Assembly (NCBI GenBank): GCA_045863035.1
Contig: BTUV01000010.1
Location: 8,260 to 72,259, forward strand
Origin: H2-BAC3 sp045863035
GTDB lineage: Bacteria; Bacteroidota; Ignavibacteria; Ignavibacteriales; Ignavibacteriaceae
Direction: 5' to 3'
DNA: 64,000 nt
Shown here: one piece after another, positions 42,807 through 51,363 of the stretch
Layout: every line of letters begins with the position of its first letter
Position numbering within the stretch: the first letter of the stretch is position 1
Notes under the pieces: model-generated
The model's input: the letters and a program-made list of their open reading frames with translations, nothing else
What the model was told of the DNA's origin: nothing
Database searches by the model: none
Position numbers and translations under genes: made by a program

Positions 42807-43634
42807 CTAATTACCAATTTTAACAGAAGTCATTGTAACCGAACCCATCACCGCTTTATCGTTAAAAATAACCGTCTCATCATTCTGCTCCTGAAGACCA
42901 AGCGTATATATAAGCGGGTAATAATGATCGGGTGTTGGAATTGCCAGCTTTGCGGCAGAGCCAAGATTTTCATAGTTAATGAGGGCTTTATGATCACGCG
43001 TTGTTATTTTGTTTTTCATCACCTCGTTAATCTCCTCAGCCCAGTCAAAACCACTGTCAGGCATATCCCATCCAATCATGCGCAGATTATGAACCATATT
43101 TCCGCTTCCCAGAATGAGCACTCCTTTTTTCCTGAGCGAAGCAAGTTCCTTGGCCAGTTCATAATGATACTCTGCGGGTTTCTTATAGTCGATACTTAAC
43201 TGCAGCACCGGAATCTTAGCATCAGGGAACATCTCTTTTACAACAACCCATGCCCCATGATCAAGTCCCCATTCATGATCAAGCCCGACCTGAGTTGAGG
43301 TAACAATTCTACTGATTTCCTCAGCCAGCTCCGGAGAACCAGGCGCCGGGTATTGAATCTCATACAATGCTTTGGGAAATCCGCCAAAATCATGAATCGT
43401 ACGCGGATTATTCATTGCAGTAACATGCGTTCCATGAGTAAGCCAGTGAGCTGAAATGCAGAGCACGGCAGAAGGTGAATCCATACTTTCTCCTTCTTTC
43501 CTCCAGCCACGGCTGAATGCATTGTCTTCAATCCCATTCATTGGTGAACCGTGCCCCATGAAATACACAGGCATTCTTCTATCACGTTCCTTAAAATTAT
43601 CTGCTAAGTTCCTTAAACCATCTAATCCTGCCAT
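42807..43634 (-). CDS. ygiD: 4,5-DOPA dioxygenase extradiol-like protein (YgiD/DODA type)
   Basis: The 275-residue product matches class III ring-cleaving dioxygenases of the YgiD/DODA group. The metal-ligand His residues lie in VYFMGHGSPMN (about residue 28), CISAHWLTHGTHVTA (~65) and LGSGNMVHNLRMIGWD. WGLDHGAWVVVKEMFP near residue 130 holds the catalytic His region. The reaction would be extradiol cleavage of catechols, though the in vivo role of the bacterial enzyme is unclear. It stands alone. Confidence 0.92.
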   Translation of the reverse strand: MAGLDGLRNLADNFKERDRRMPVYFMGHGSPMNGIEDNAFSRGWRKEGESMDSPSAVLCISAHWLTHGTHVTAMNNPRTIHDFGGFPKALYEIQYPAPGSPELAEEISRIVTSTQVGLDHEWGLDHGAWVVVKEMFPDAKIPVLQLSIDYKKPAEYHYELAKELASLRKKGVLILGSGNMVHNLRMIGWDMPDSGFDWAEEINEVMKNKITTRDHKALINYENLGSAAKLAIPTPDHYYPLIYTLGLQEQNDETVIFNDKAVMGSVTMTSVKIGN

Positions 43635-44048
43635 AATTTTCAGCTCCTGATCATCTTATATAAAAAAATACTCTGTTACATTCGCAAAAATGCAAAAAAT
43701 CTGTTTCTTATTAAATGCAAATACTTCTCAAAAGATTCCGCCTTCAATTACCACTGCCACCAGCCACACCACACTGATTCAAGCAGAGTGAAGCGTATAT
43801 ATTAGCCGCAGAGCTTCTCAGATCAATATATACCAATTCTTTCCCTTGCTGATTCTTTCGGTTTTACCGCCGGTAGGAGAATCCTCCTCACCGCCGAAGT
43901 CAGGCAGAAAACGCAATATTTTCAGCAGCTTTCACAGGGGAAATGACTGTTACAATTTTTTACAATTCGTTACTTGCCTGTGACACCCTTTACACAAGAT
44001 ACCTGTAGTTTTGAATCAGTAATTAACAAAGATACTGTAAACAACATC
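43635..44048. other. Intergenic stretch between the dioxygenase and a small membrane peptide
   Basis: About 410 bp without a credible gene. A TAGTTTTG at 44006-44013 fits the Bacteroidota -7 pattern TAnnTTTG ahead of the rightward small genes, but no convincing -33 element accompanies it. No repeats were seen. Confidence 0.4.
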
Positions 44049-44213
44049 ATGGAACAGCAAAAAAATAAACAACTTATCACTCTCCTGCTGGTTTGGTTTA
44101 TATTCACCCTTGCAGCAGTAGCCGGACTTCGGGCAGGAGCAGAGCCCCGACAGCATACGAAGTTTCCGGCATCAGCTCAGGTATCATACAATTTAGTTTC
44201 AGGTCATCAATAA
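44049..44213 (+). CDS. Short single-pass membrane peptide, hypothetical
   Basis: A 54-codon frame begins with a polar segment (MEQQKNKQ), has one strong membrane helix (LITLLLVWFIFTLAAVAGL) and ends in a polar tail. It lies 27 nt before the next gene in the same direction. No clear ribosome site precedes the ATG, so expression is uncertain. It could be a real small membrane protein cotranscribed with the secreted HEAT-like protein. Confidence 0.5.
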   Translation: MEQQKNKQLITLLLVWFIFTLAAVAGLRAGAEPRQHTKFPASAQVSYNLVSGHQ

Positions 44214-44240
44214 TAATATTCGCGTCACAAGGAGTCAGTC

Positions 44241-44648
44241 ATGAAAAATTTAGGCATTATTACAGTTTTGGTTCTTTTACTTCAGGCAGGGTTCTCTCAC
44301 GCACAGGAGCAAACTCAGAGCAGATATTTCAAAGAAAAACTTTATCTGCAAAACCTTATTACCGGCATTCAGTCCGAAAACACCGGGCTCAGAAGAAGCG
44401 CAATCTACCTGGCGGGCAAATATCGCATAGCTGAGGTCAATAGTGTACTCATCGAGGCAATGAAAGCAGAAATCGACCCTTCCACCAGAATACTTATCGC
44501 CCTTTCTCTTTACAATATTGGTGAAGTATCGGGTATGGAGGCCATCTTGAACTTCTCTCACATCGAAAAAGATGCGAAGGTAAAGAGGATGCTCACTTCC
44601 TTATATCAGGAATATAATAGTCATATCGCAGCACAGAGCAGCTTCTGA
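44241..44648 (+). CDS. Small secreted HEAT-like repeat protein
   Basis: The 135-residue product has a signal peptide (MKNLGIITVLVLLLQAGFSHA, cleaved before Q) and an AAGGAG ribosome site. The mature part contains two helical pairs resembling HEAT/PBS repeats (TGLRRSAIYLAGKYRIAEV and STRILIALSLYNIGEVSGM). It should be a periplasmic protein-binding helper. The specific role is unknown. A terminator follows. Confidence 0.8.
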   Translation: MKNLGIITVLVLLLQAGFSHAQEQTQSRYFKEKLYLQNLITGIQSENTGLRRSAIYLAGKYRIAEVNSVLIEAMKAEIDPSTRILIALSLYNIGEVSGMEAILNFSHIEKDAKVKRMLTSLYQEYNSHIAAQSSF

Positions 44649-44664
44649 GCGGTAGTCTGCCCGT

Positions 44665-44700
44665 AAAGTCCGGAGGTCATAACACCTCCGGCTTTCTTTT
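44665..44700 (+). terminator. Rho-independent terminator after the HEAT-like gene
   Basis: CCGGAGGT pairs with ACCTCCGG around a short loop, extended by AAAG/CTTT, and is followed by CTTTCTTTTTT. It starts 17 nt after the stop codon. Confidence 0.88.
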
Positions 44701-44738
44701 TTACTCATATTACATAATGTTCTGAAGTATTTTGCATC

Positions 44739-45776
44739 ATGAAAAAAATTCAAATTCTGTTTTTCATTCTTCTTCTCAGTTCCGTGGTGTTTTCGCAGAA
44801 GAAATTTCTTTCACTCGACTTAAAAGGCAGTTGGAAGTTTTCAATCGGCGATGATGCGGCCTGGGCGCTTCCCTCTTTTGACGACAGTCAATGGGAATCA
44901 ATCTATGCCCCGGCTTCTTGGGAAGATGAAGGATTTCACGGATTCAATGGATACGCCTGGTACCGCAAAAGTTTTTCACTTCCGTCTGATGCCAAAGGTA
45001 AACCCGTTTTCATTGAACTTGGGCGGATTGATGATGCAGATCAGGTTTATTGCAACGGCCGGCTCATCGGCGCAACAGGGTACTTTCCTCCGGAGTATCA
45101 GACTGCTTACGATCAGTTCAGGACGTATAAAATACCGGCTCATTTTCTTAACTACTCAGGAAAGAATATCATTGCCATCAGAGTTTATGATGCCCAGCTT
45201 TCAGGAGGAATTGTTGAAGGTCCGCTCCGTGTTACAATTCTTGAAGGCGCTCTGGTACCGGAATATAACCTGGAAGGTTACTGGTCTTTTACCACAGGTG
45301 ATAATCCGGACTGGTCTGCCCCGTCATTTAAGGAAACTGGTTGGAAACAAATTGTAGTCCCTGCTAAATGGGAATCGCAGGGTTTCCCCGAATATGATGG
45401 GATGGCCTGGTACCGGAAAAGGTTTATCCTGCCTGAAAAGCTGGAAGGAGTTTCATTAGTTCTTCTTCTGGGTAAAATTGATGACCTTGATGAAGCATTC
45501 ATAAATGGCGTCAAGATAGGCAATACGGGTGTTATCAGCAAAAATCCCTCCTCAAGTTCAATTGACCAGGAATGGCAACAGTTAAGGGGCTACTATATCC
45601 CCTCCGGTGTGCTCAAAAGCGGGGAAAATATCGTTGCCGTCCGGGTATATGACGGATTCCGGGACGGAGGAATTCATGACGGACCGATTGGTCTCATAAC
45701 CCAATCCCGTTATCAGGAATACTGGAAGGCAAATAAAAAGCAGAAGAAATCGTTTTTTGAATGGCTTTTCGACTAA
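44739..45776 (+). CDS. Secreted protein made of two tandem GH2-type sugar-binding domains
   Basis: The 345-residue protein has a signal peptide (~1-18) followed by two copies of one ~150-residue domain. Each copy follows the order GxWxFxxGD, then SFxxxxW, then AWYRK(S/R)F, then LGxIDDxDxxxxNGxxIGxTG, ending with AVRVYDxxxxGGIxxGP. This is the galactose-binding-like jelly roll found at the start of glycoside hydrolase family 2 enzymes. No catalytic barrel is present. I infer binding to an extracellular or periplasmic carbohydrate. The two copies are clearly related and arose by duplication. Confidence 0.85.
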   Translation: MKKIQILFFILLLSSVVFSQKKFLSLDLKGSWKFSIGDDAAWALPSFDDSQWESIYAPASWEDEGFHGFNGYAWYRKSFSLPSDAKGKPVFIELGRIDDADQVYCNGRLIGATGYFPPEYQTAYDQFRTYKIPAHFLNYSGKNIIAIRVYDAQLSGGIVEGPLRVTILEGALVPEYNLEGYWSFTTGDNPDWSAPSFKETGWKQIVVPAKWESQGFPEYDGMAWYRKRFILPEKLEGVSLVLLLGKIDDLDEAFINGVKIGNTGVISKNPSSSSIDQEWQQLRGYYIPSGVLKSGENIVAVRVYDGFRDGGIHDGPIGLITQSRYQEYWKANKKQKKSFFEWLFD

Positions 45777-45892
45777 GAATAACGCCAAAAAAGTGCTTTT
45801 TTTAATCTCCGGTTTTGAGGGAATCATTATTCGCAGTAAATTGTTTCAGAAAGACAGCAAATTTTTATAACAATGGAAATACGTCCGGTTCT

Positions 45893-46189
45893 ATGAAACA
45901 GTACATGGTTGATATAGACCTCCCCGAAACTATCACGGAGGAATATATGTCACTTATCCCCCGGCAGCGTGAGCAGGTAAACCGGCTGATGCTCGAAGGT
46001 AAGATAAATAGCTATACCCTCTCCCTGGACAGAACCAAACTCTGGATTATCCTCAGCGCTAAGTCAGACAGTGATGTATTCCGTCTTCTGGCTGCTTTTC
46101 CGATGCGGCGCTATATGGATGCAAAAATTGTTGAGCTGGCTTTTCATAATACCATAACTACTGCATTCCCGCAGATTTCACTGAATTAA
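45893..46189 (+). CDS. Muconolactone isomerase-like small protein
   Basis: From ATG 45893 the frame encodes 98 residues resembling the muconolactone delta-isomerase fold. YMVDIDLPETITEEYMSLIPRQREQVNRLM (quoted in outline) is followed by GKINSYTLSLDRTKLWIILSA and a segment like FPMRRYMDAKIVELAFHN. No other beta-ketoadipate genes are near, so a catabolic role is doubtful. Such stand-alone proteins are common, and their function is unclear. An upstream extension to 45815 lacks a ribosome site. Confidence 0.75.
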   Translation: MKQYMVDIDLPETITEEYMSLIPRQREQVNRLMLEGKINSYTLSLDRTKLWIILSAKSDSDVFRLLAAFPMRRYMDAKIVELAFHNTITTAFPQISLN

Positions 46190-46314
46190 CTCTCCTCAAT
46201 CTTAAACTTCATTTTTTATAAGATTTAGCCAAAAAAAACTGGCTTAACTACCTTTCAATTTGAAACTTTTTGATTAAAATAGGGTATAACTTTCATCAAT
46301 ATCCAGAGATTTTA

Positions 46315-46995
46315 ATGTACAAAGTTTTTTTCCTTCTGCTTGTAATTAACGGCGTAATATTACCGGACGTGATAATCAGGCCTCGTGAACCGGAAGAAAA
46401 GAAATTCTTCCTCGACATTTCCGCAGTTGATTCCTTCCCCGGCAAGGTTTTTATTCTCTCAAACCTTAACCGCGAATACATTACCGGGAAGGAAGATTTC
46501 ACAAATCTCTCTTACGATGATTATATTGAGATTGAGTATAAGGCAAAGTCCCCTGTTCTTTATGTTTTTGATGGTGAGCGTATCAGTCCCGATGTTCTTG
46601 AAACAGGCAATAAATTAAATGACCTGATTAAAAAGCTGGATGCTGATAGTATTACCTATTTCAAAACGGTAATTGACTTCAGCGATATTTTTAACAGAAA
46701 GTACGGTGATGCAGATGTGGTTGTATTCACCGTAAAAGTAGAGTTAGGCAAAGGCGGAGTCAGGGCAGCAATTGTCTCAGCACAGGTAATTATTGATTCA
46801 GAACAAGTTGAAAAAATCCCGTTTGAGTATGAAGCGGGAATGTTTCAGAACACTAAAGTTTTATTCGGCGATGTAGCACCCGAACCCGAAGGGTTGTTTG
46901 TGGGTGATATGTTTTATTTCCTGCTTCCTTTAGCCGGAGTAATTGCCCTGCTGATTATCTATCTCCGAAGAAAATCATCGGAGAAAAAGCAATGA
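46315..46995 (+). CDS. Membrane-anchored periplasmic protein of unknown function
   Basis: From ATG 46315 the 226-residue product has an N-terminal signal or anchor helix (MYKVFFLLLVINGVIL), a ~170-residue extracytoplasmic region with beta-like pattern and no Cys, and a C-terminal membrane helix (FYFLLPLAGVIALLIIYL) followed by a basic tail. No family is recognised. It overlaps the next gene by 4 nt (ATGA), marking the start of a three-gene membrane cassette. Confidence 0.78.
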   Translation: MYKVFFLLLVINGVILPDVIIRPREPEEKKFFLDISAVDSFPGKVFILSNLNREYITGKEDFTNLSYDDYIEIEYKAKSPVLYVFDGERISPDVLETGNKLNDLIKKLDADSITYFKTVIDFSDIFNRKYGDADVVVFTVKVELGKGGVRAAIVSAQVIIDSEQVEKIPFEYEAGMFQNTKVLFGDVAPEPEGLFVGDMFYFLLPLAGVIALLIIYLRRKSSEKKQ

Positions 46996-47333
46996 ATTTC
47001 GGAACATTTCTGCTGACTATCCTGCTTGAGCTTGCTGTCTATCTGTTTGCGGTCAGGAAGCCGGTTTTGCATTCACTCATGTTTGTTACTATTGTTAATT
47101 TAATTACTCAACCTCTCGCCCAGCTTCTCTTTTATGAATTTTACTATTCAACGTATTACGAAACAATCGGATTTTTTCCTTTCTTTTTCGCGATAGAGAC
47201 GCTGGTCATTATCGCGGAAATGTTTCTTCTATGGTTTTTACTGAAAACCGATTTCAAAACAGCGCTCAAAGTTTCCTTGCTTGCAAATATCATCTCAGCG
47301 GGTACGGGACTGCTGATTTACGAGGTCCTGTAA
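46992..47333 (+). CDS. Small polytopic membrane protein of unknown function
   Basis: The 113-residue product has four hydrophobic helices and almost no soluble part. It starts with an ATG overlapping the upstream stop and ends with a TAATG overlap with the MFS gene. The tight coupling on both sides suggests that the three proteins act together. No family is recognised. Confidence 0.78.
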   Translation: MNFGTFLLTILLELAVYLFAVRKPVLHSLMFVTIVNLITQPLAQLLFYEFYYSTYYETIGFFPFFFAIETLVIIAEMFLLWFLLKTDFKTALKVSLLANIISAGTGLLIYEVL

Positions 47334-48427
47334 TGAATAACGCAATCTTATCTTTCAACAGCGGGAACCACGCTGCATGGCGTCTGCCTGCGCTTCTTGG
47401 TTTCATTCATCTGCTTAACGACCTGACGGCGGGGCTGCTTATCGGCAGTGCAGCAGCATCTGATATATCGGGCGAGAAACTCAGTATGCTGGTTCTCGTT
47501 TACAATGTAATTGCGTTTGGTTCTCAGCCGTTAGCAGGTTTGCTCTCAGACAGGTATCGCCTGAGCAGAATTTTTGTATATGCGGGAGTTCTTTGCGCGG
47601 TCGCCGGACTAATTATTTTTAATGTTTCTGCATGGACTGCGGTAATTCTTAGCGGAATTGGCTCATCAATTTTCCATGTCGGGGGCGGCTCACTTGCCAT
47701 CCAGGCGGATGATGAGTCATCAAAATATATCGGTATGTTTTCATCACCGGGAGTTCTTGGATTAGCTCTCGGCGGTTATATATCCTGGCTGGGGCACTTT
47801 CCTGCAGCCGGGTTGATAATTCTTTTTGTGGTTGCTGCCGCATTTTCAGCAGTATTGAAAACTGAAGAGCGTCTCATCGCAAGGGAGCATCACTCCTTCA
47901 TACCGGAAAAGCATGATATAATTATGATTGCAGTGCTCTTAGCCATTGCTTTTCGTTCGGCTGTCTGGAATATTTTTCAATATATATCAGCCGGTGAAAT
48001 CGCGGTTCTGATTCCCCTTGCTCTCAGTGCAGCATCCGGAAAAATGGCCGGCGGCTTTTTGGCGGATTGGCTGGGGAAACGGCTTTGGCTTTATGTATCA
48101 CTTATTCTGGCAATTATTCTTCTTACTTTGCATGAGTATTCCAGAGTCAGTCTTTTTGCCGGCGCGTTTTTTCTGCAGGCCTCCTCTCCGGCTGCCATTC
48201 GTGTTCTTGCGGAAGGGCTGCCGGGTCGAGCCGGACTTACCGCATCAATTGCATTTGGACTTGCGCTTGCAGCCGGTGCGCTCCCCCACTATATGCGGCT
48301 CAGTGAAAGCATTATTAACAGTTGGTACGTCATTCCACTGTTTATTGCTTTATCACTCGGCTCAATTATCTGGGGCATGAATCTGCTGCTCCAAAACAGA
48401 AGTCAGCCGGCCGGTAACTCAGCTTAG
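47333..48427 (+). CDS. MFS-type transporter-like protein
   Basis: The 364-residue protein has 11-12 hydrophobic helices and a major-facilitator loop signature, GLLSDRYRLSRIFVYAG (about residues 73-89), equivalent to G-x-x-x-D-R-x-G-R. The matching C-terminal signature is GGFLADWLGKRLW. The start was set at ATG 47333, overlapping the previous stop (TAATG); the longer frame would enter the upstream gene. The substrate is unknown. The linked small membrane proteins are unusual partners for an MFS carrier. Confidence 0.8.
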   Translation: MNNAILSFNSGNHAAWRLPALLGFIHLLNDLTAGLLIGSAAASDISGEKLSMLVLVYNVIAFGSQPLAGLLSDRYRLSRIFVYAGVLCAVAGLIIFNVSAWTAVILSGIGSSIFHVGGGSLAIQADDESSKYIGMFSSPGVLGLALGGYISWLGHFPAAGLIILFVVAAAFSAVLKTEERLIAREHHSFIPEKHDIIMIAVLLAIAFRSAVWNIFQYISAGEIAVLIPLALSAASGKMAGGFLADWLGKRLWLYVSLILAIILLTLHEYSRVSLFAGAFFLQASSPAAIRVLAEGLPGRAGLTASIAFGLALAAGALPHYMRLSESIINSWYVIPLFIALSLGSIIWGMNLLLQNRSQPAGNSA

Positions 48428-48517
48428 AAACCTTAGCCCCTTTTACAGGCATTATGTCAATGGGCTAAACTATGAGACAGATTTTTCCGTATCTTTACAG
48501 TCGGAAAACCATTATTT

Positions 48518-49162
48518 ATGCATTCGCTTAATATCAACGAAATTTATTACTCTGTACAGGGGGAAAGTACCTATGCAGGTCTTCCCTGTATCTTTATCCG
48601 TCTGACCTGGTGTAATCTCAGATGTACTTATTGCGATACGGAATATGCATTCTACGAAGGGAAGGAAATGACCTTTCAGGAAATCAAGGATGAAATTAAA
48701 AAGTACAATTGCCGGCTGGTTGAAATTACCGGTGGAGAACCACTGGTTCAGAAAAGAATTCACCATTTGATGACTGAGCTATGCGATGAGGGATATACAG
48801 TTTTAATCGAAACAAGCGGAAGTCTTCCGGTCAAAGAAATAGATAAACGGGTTGTTATTATTATGGATTTAAAAACTCCGTCAAGCAGCATGCTTCACAA
48901 AAACCGGTATGAAAATCTTGAATATTTAAAACCAACTGATGAACTGAAATTTGTCATCGGCTCAGAGAAAGATTATTCCTGGGCGAAAGAAATTATTAAA
49001 CAATATAATCTTACAGATACGTGTAAACTGCTTTTCTCTACTGTCTTCACTGCTTTCCCGCCAAAAGAGCTGGTTGATTTGATACTACGAGATAACCTTC
49101 CTGTCCGCTTTCAGATGCAGTTGCATAAATATATCTGGGACCCTTCTCTTAAAGGAGTATAA
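48518..49162 (+). CDS. queE: QueE, 7-carboxy-7-deazaguanine synthase
   Basis: QueE is a radical-SAM enzyme that contracts 6-carboxytetrahydropterin to 7-carboxy-7-deazaguanine. The 214-residue protein has the N-terminal YYSVQGESTYAGLPC, the radical-SAM cluster CNLRCTYC (about residues 32-39; Cx3Cx2C), and the SAM-binding motif EITGGEPLVQ (~68-77). The stop overlaps the queD start by one base. Together with queD, queC and queF the window encodes most of the preQ1 pathway. Confidence 0.95.
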   Translation: MHSLNINEIYYSVQGESTYAGLPCIFIRLTWCNLRCTYCDTEYAFYEGKEMTFQEIKDEIKKYNCRLVEITGGEPLVQKRIHHLMTELCDEGYTVLIETSGSLPVKEIDKRVVIIMDLKTPSSSMLHKNRYENLEYLKPTDELKFVIGSEKDYSWAKEIIKQYNLTDTCKLLFSTVFTAFPPKELVDLILRDNLPVRFQMQLHKYIWDPSLKGV

Positions 49163-49575
49163 TGAAAATAACCAAAGAATATCAATGGGAAATGGGGCAC
49201 CGGCTCCCGTTTCATCCGGGACCCTGCAAAAATCTGCACGGGCACTCTTACAAGGCGTATATAACACTTGAGGGTACACTTGATAAATACGGAATCCTTA
49301 TTGATTTTTATGACATTGATAAAGTAATAAAACCGCTTCTTGACCGGCTTGACCACGCATTTATTCTTGCGGATTCAGACACAGAAGTGATTACATTCTT
49401 CAAAAACATCAACTCAAAACATGAAGTAATACCATTCCACTCTACCGCTGAAAATCTCGCTCTGTTCTTCATCGATGAGATACGAAAATCCGGACTTCCT
49501 GAAAATATTTCAGGTATTAGTGTAAGCATCTATGAAACCGCTGATGCCTCAGCAACTGCCTCTGTTACTTTCTAA
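49162..49575 (+). CDS. queD: QueD, 6-carboxytetrahydropterin synthase
   Basis: QueD converts 7,8-dihydroneopterin triphosphate to 6-carboxytetrahydropterin. The 137-residue protein has the zinc His residues in GHRLPFHPGPCKNLHGHSY (about residues 13-31), the active-site Cys in the same segment, and catalytic Asp/His in LDHAFIL (~66) with Glu in SIYETADASA near the C-terminus. It follows queE with a one-base overlap and precedes truA by 6 nt. Confidence 0.95.
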   Translation: MKITKEYQWEMGHRLPFHPGPCKNLHGHSYKAYITLEGTLDKYGILIDFYDIDKVIKPLLDRLDHAFILADSDTEVITFFKNINSKHEVIPFHSTAENLALFFIDEIRKSGLPENISGISVSIYETADASATASVTF

Positions 49576-49581
49576 ACTGCT

Positions 49582-50361
49582 ATGAGATATAAACTAACCA
49601 TCGAATATAAAGGTACACGCTACCAGGGGTGGCAGGTGCAAAAGAATGTAAAGACGGTACAAGGAACTTTGTTTGAAGCTCTGCGCCAGCTCTTTCCCAA
49701 AGACAAAATTGATATGCAGGGCTCAGGCAGAACTGATGCCGGTGTTCATGCACTTGCCCAGATTGCACATCTTGAACTGCAACGGGGACCCGATATGAGG
49801 AACTTCATTTACAGGGTTAATGATCTTTTACCCGCGGATATCGTTCTCCGCGCTGCCGAACCAGTCTCCCCGAAATTCCATGCACGGTACAGTGCAATTG
49901 CCCGGAGTTATATATACCAGATTTCTTCACGCCCGAGCGGGTTTTATAAAGATTATGTCTGGTGGGTGAAAGACTCCTTAAATTATGAAAAAATGGGAGA
50001 AGCACTTGCCTTTCTAAAAGGCAGAAATGATTTTTTTGCATTCTCACAGGTGGATAATGAGGGGGAGGATTCAAAAGCAGAGGTATTAGATATACAGGTC
50101 GGAAAATTTGGAGAGCTGATTCTGATACGATTGAAAGCCGATCATTTCCTCTGGAAGATGGTCAGGCGAATAATAGGCGCGGCGGTTGAGGTAGGCAGGG
50201 GTAATGCCGGCGTAACATTTCTTAAAGATGCAATGATAAACAAAGACGCCCGGATAATTGCGCCCTACACAGCGCCCCCTTCAGGGCTGTTTTTAGAAAA
50301 AGTTTATTATTCCGAAGATATGAATGAACCTGAGTTTAAGCCGCTGTTCCAGATTGAATAA
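49582..50361 (+). CDS. truA: TruA, tRNA pseudouridine(38-40) synthase
   Basis: TruA isomerises uridines at positions 38-40 of tRNA anticodon arms. The 259-residue protein has the catalytic Asp in GSGRTDAGVHALAQ (Asp ~52), a central HARYSAIARSYIYQI, and the C-terminal FLWKMVRRIIGAAVEVG. It follows queE-queD closely, making a short tRNA-modification operon. Confidence 0.96.
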   Translation: MRYKLTIEYKGTRYQGWQVQKNVKTVQGTLFEALRQLFPKDKIDMQGSGRTDAGVHALAQIAHLELQRGPDMRNFIYRVNDLLPADIVLRAAEPVSPKFHARYSAIARSYIYQISSRPSGFYKDYVWWVKDSLNYEKMGEALAFLKGRNDFFAFSQVDNEGEDSKAEVLDIQVGKFGELILIRLKADHFLWKMVRRIIGAAVEVGRGNAGVTFLKDAMINKDARIIAPYTAPPSGLFLEKVYYSEDMNEPEFKPLFQIE

Positions 50362-50434
50362 ATTTTACTGGGGCAGTAATTCAGAACGCAGAGGGAAGAA
50401 AAGAACTTGCAGCGTCACGCTAAGTTTACCATGC

Positions 50435-50477
50435 AGTTTAATGTTACTTCGCCGTGTACTTTGTAAATTATATATTT
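50435..50477. repeat. 43-bp direct repeat, left copy
   Basis: The 43 bases are identical to 51362-51404. On the minus strand they encode YIIYKVHGEVTLN, the C-terminal end of the broken small gene at 51357-51521. Here only this fragment is present. Confidence 0.95.
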
Positions 50478-50687
50478 CTCGACTTCTGCCAATTAGTATG
50501 ACGCATTTTATTTCAGAATTGACAATATCGGCTTAGAATTTTGACTTGTTCCAGAATGTTTGTGGAAAGTTTGCCCTGCTGCTGTATCCTTAATAATGAT
50601 CTTCTAAATCTCCTTACTTGTAATTATTATACCTCTGAGATGAACAATGAAGAATTAAGAATTAAAAACTAAAAATTAAGAATGTGA

Positions 50688-51200
50688 AATGAACAATTCC
50701 GAAGCCCCCTCTTTCCAATGCGGATTTAAATATGCGAAAAATCATATTTGGTTAAAGTATATACTTGAAAAATGTTAAGTTTGTCAGGAGAGAGGGGGTT
50801 TGGGGGTGAGTCAGAAAAAGCCAAATAAATGTACCAATTCAAATATTCTCACTTGTTCTATAATTTATTTTTTACTCCGTTCCTTAAATCATTAATTACC
50901 ACTGACTATATTCGGCAACAAACAACACTAAAATACTCTTCTTCGTAAGCATCACTTACACTTTTGATGTGAAAGTTTACAAATTACAAGACAAAACTAT
51001 CTTTTATAATTTCGCCTGATCAGAAGTTTAGTTAAACCAACAGTCAGCCACATGTTCGCAATAACAAGACTCACCCCCAAACCCCCTCTCTCCTGACAGT
51101 GTAATTTTTAACTGAATATTTACTACCGCAGAACCTAAATTTGTGTTTGCCGGGATTTGTATTGGAAAGAGGGGGCTTAATAAATTATATATTGTTCATT
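50688..51200. repeat. 513-bp nested inverted repeat (long palindrome or MITE-like element)
   Basis: Three pairs of perfect arms are nested symmetrically: 10 bp (50688-50697 with 51191-51200), 18 bp (50702-50719 with 51161-51178) and 31 bp (50782-50812 with 51068-51098). Exactly 62 nt separate the middle and inner arms on each side. The 255-nt central loop holds no frame of note. The structure resembles a non-autonomous element or a cruciform-forming locus. No target-site duplication was recognised at its ends. Confidence 0.9.
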
Positions 51201-51270
51201 GCACATCGGAAGCGGGAACTATGCTATTGAGGCATTGCTGATATATCTGAAATTTCTTTAATTTACCTCT

Positions 51271-51363
51271 AAAATTAGTATGACAAATTATGAAAAAATC
51301 TGTGTTTTTATATCGTATTCGAAGATCTTTACGATTTGGTCAGATTTTGGCAGAAGTCAGGAG
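51271..51363. repeat. 93-bp dispersed repeat, first copy
   Basis: This sequence matches the reverse complement of 63824-63916 at 89 of 93 positions. Relative to the upstream minus-strand remnant it lies just past (and slightly over) the stop codon. It contains a small inverted repeat ATCGTA / TACGAT. Confidence 0.93.

Noticed and set aside
47231..47332. Longer start for the MFS-like gene
   Set aside because: It would lie inside the upstream membrane-protein gene, whereas ATG 47333 makes a normal TAATG overlap.
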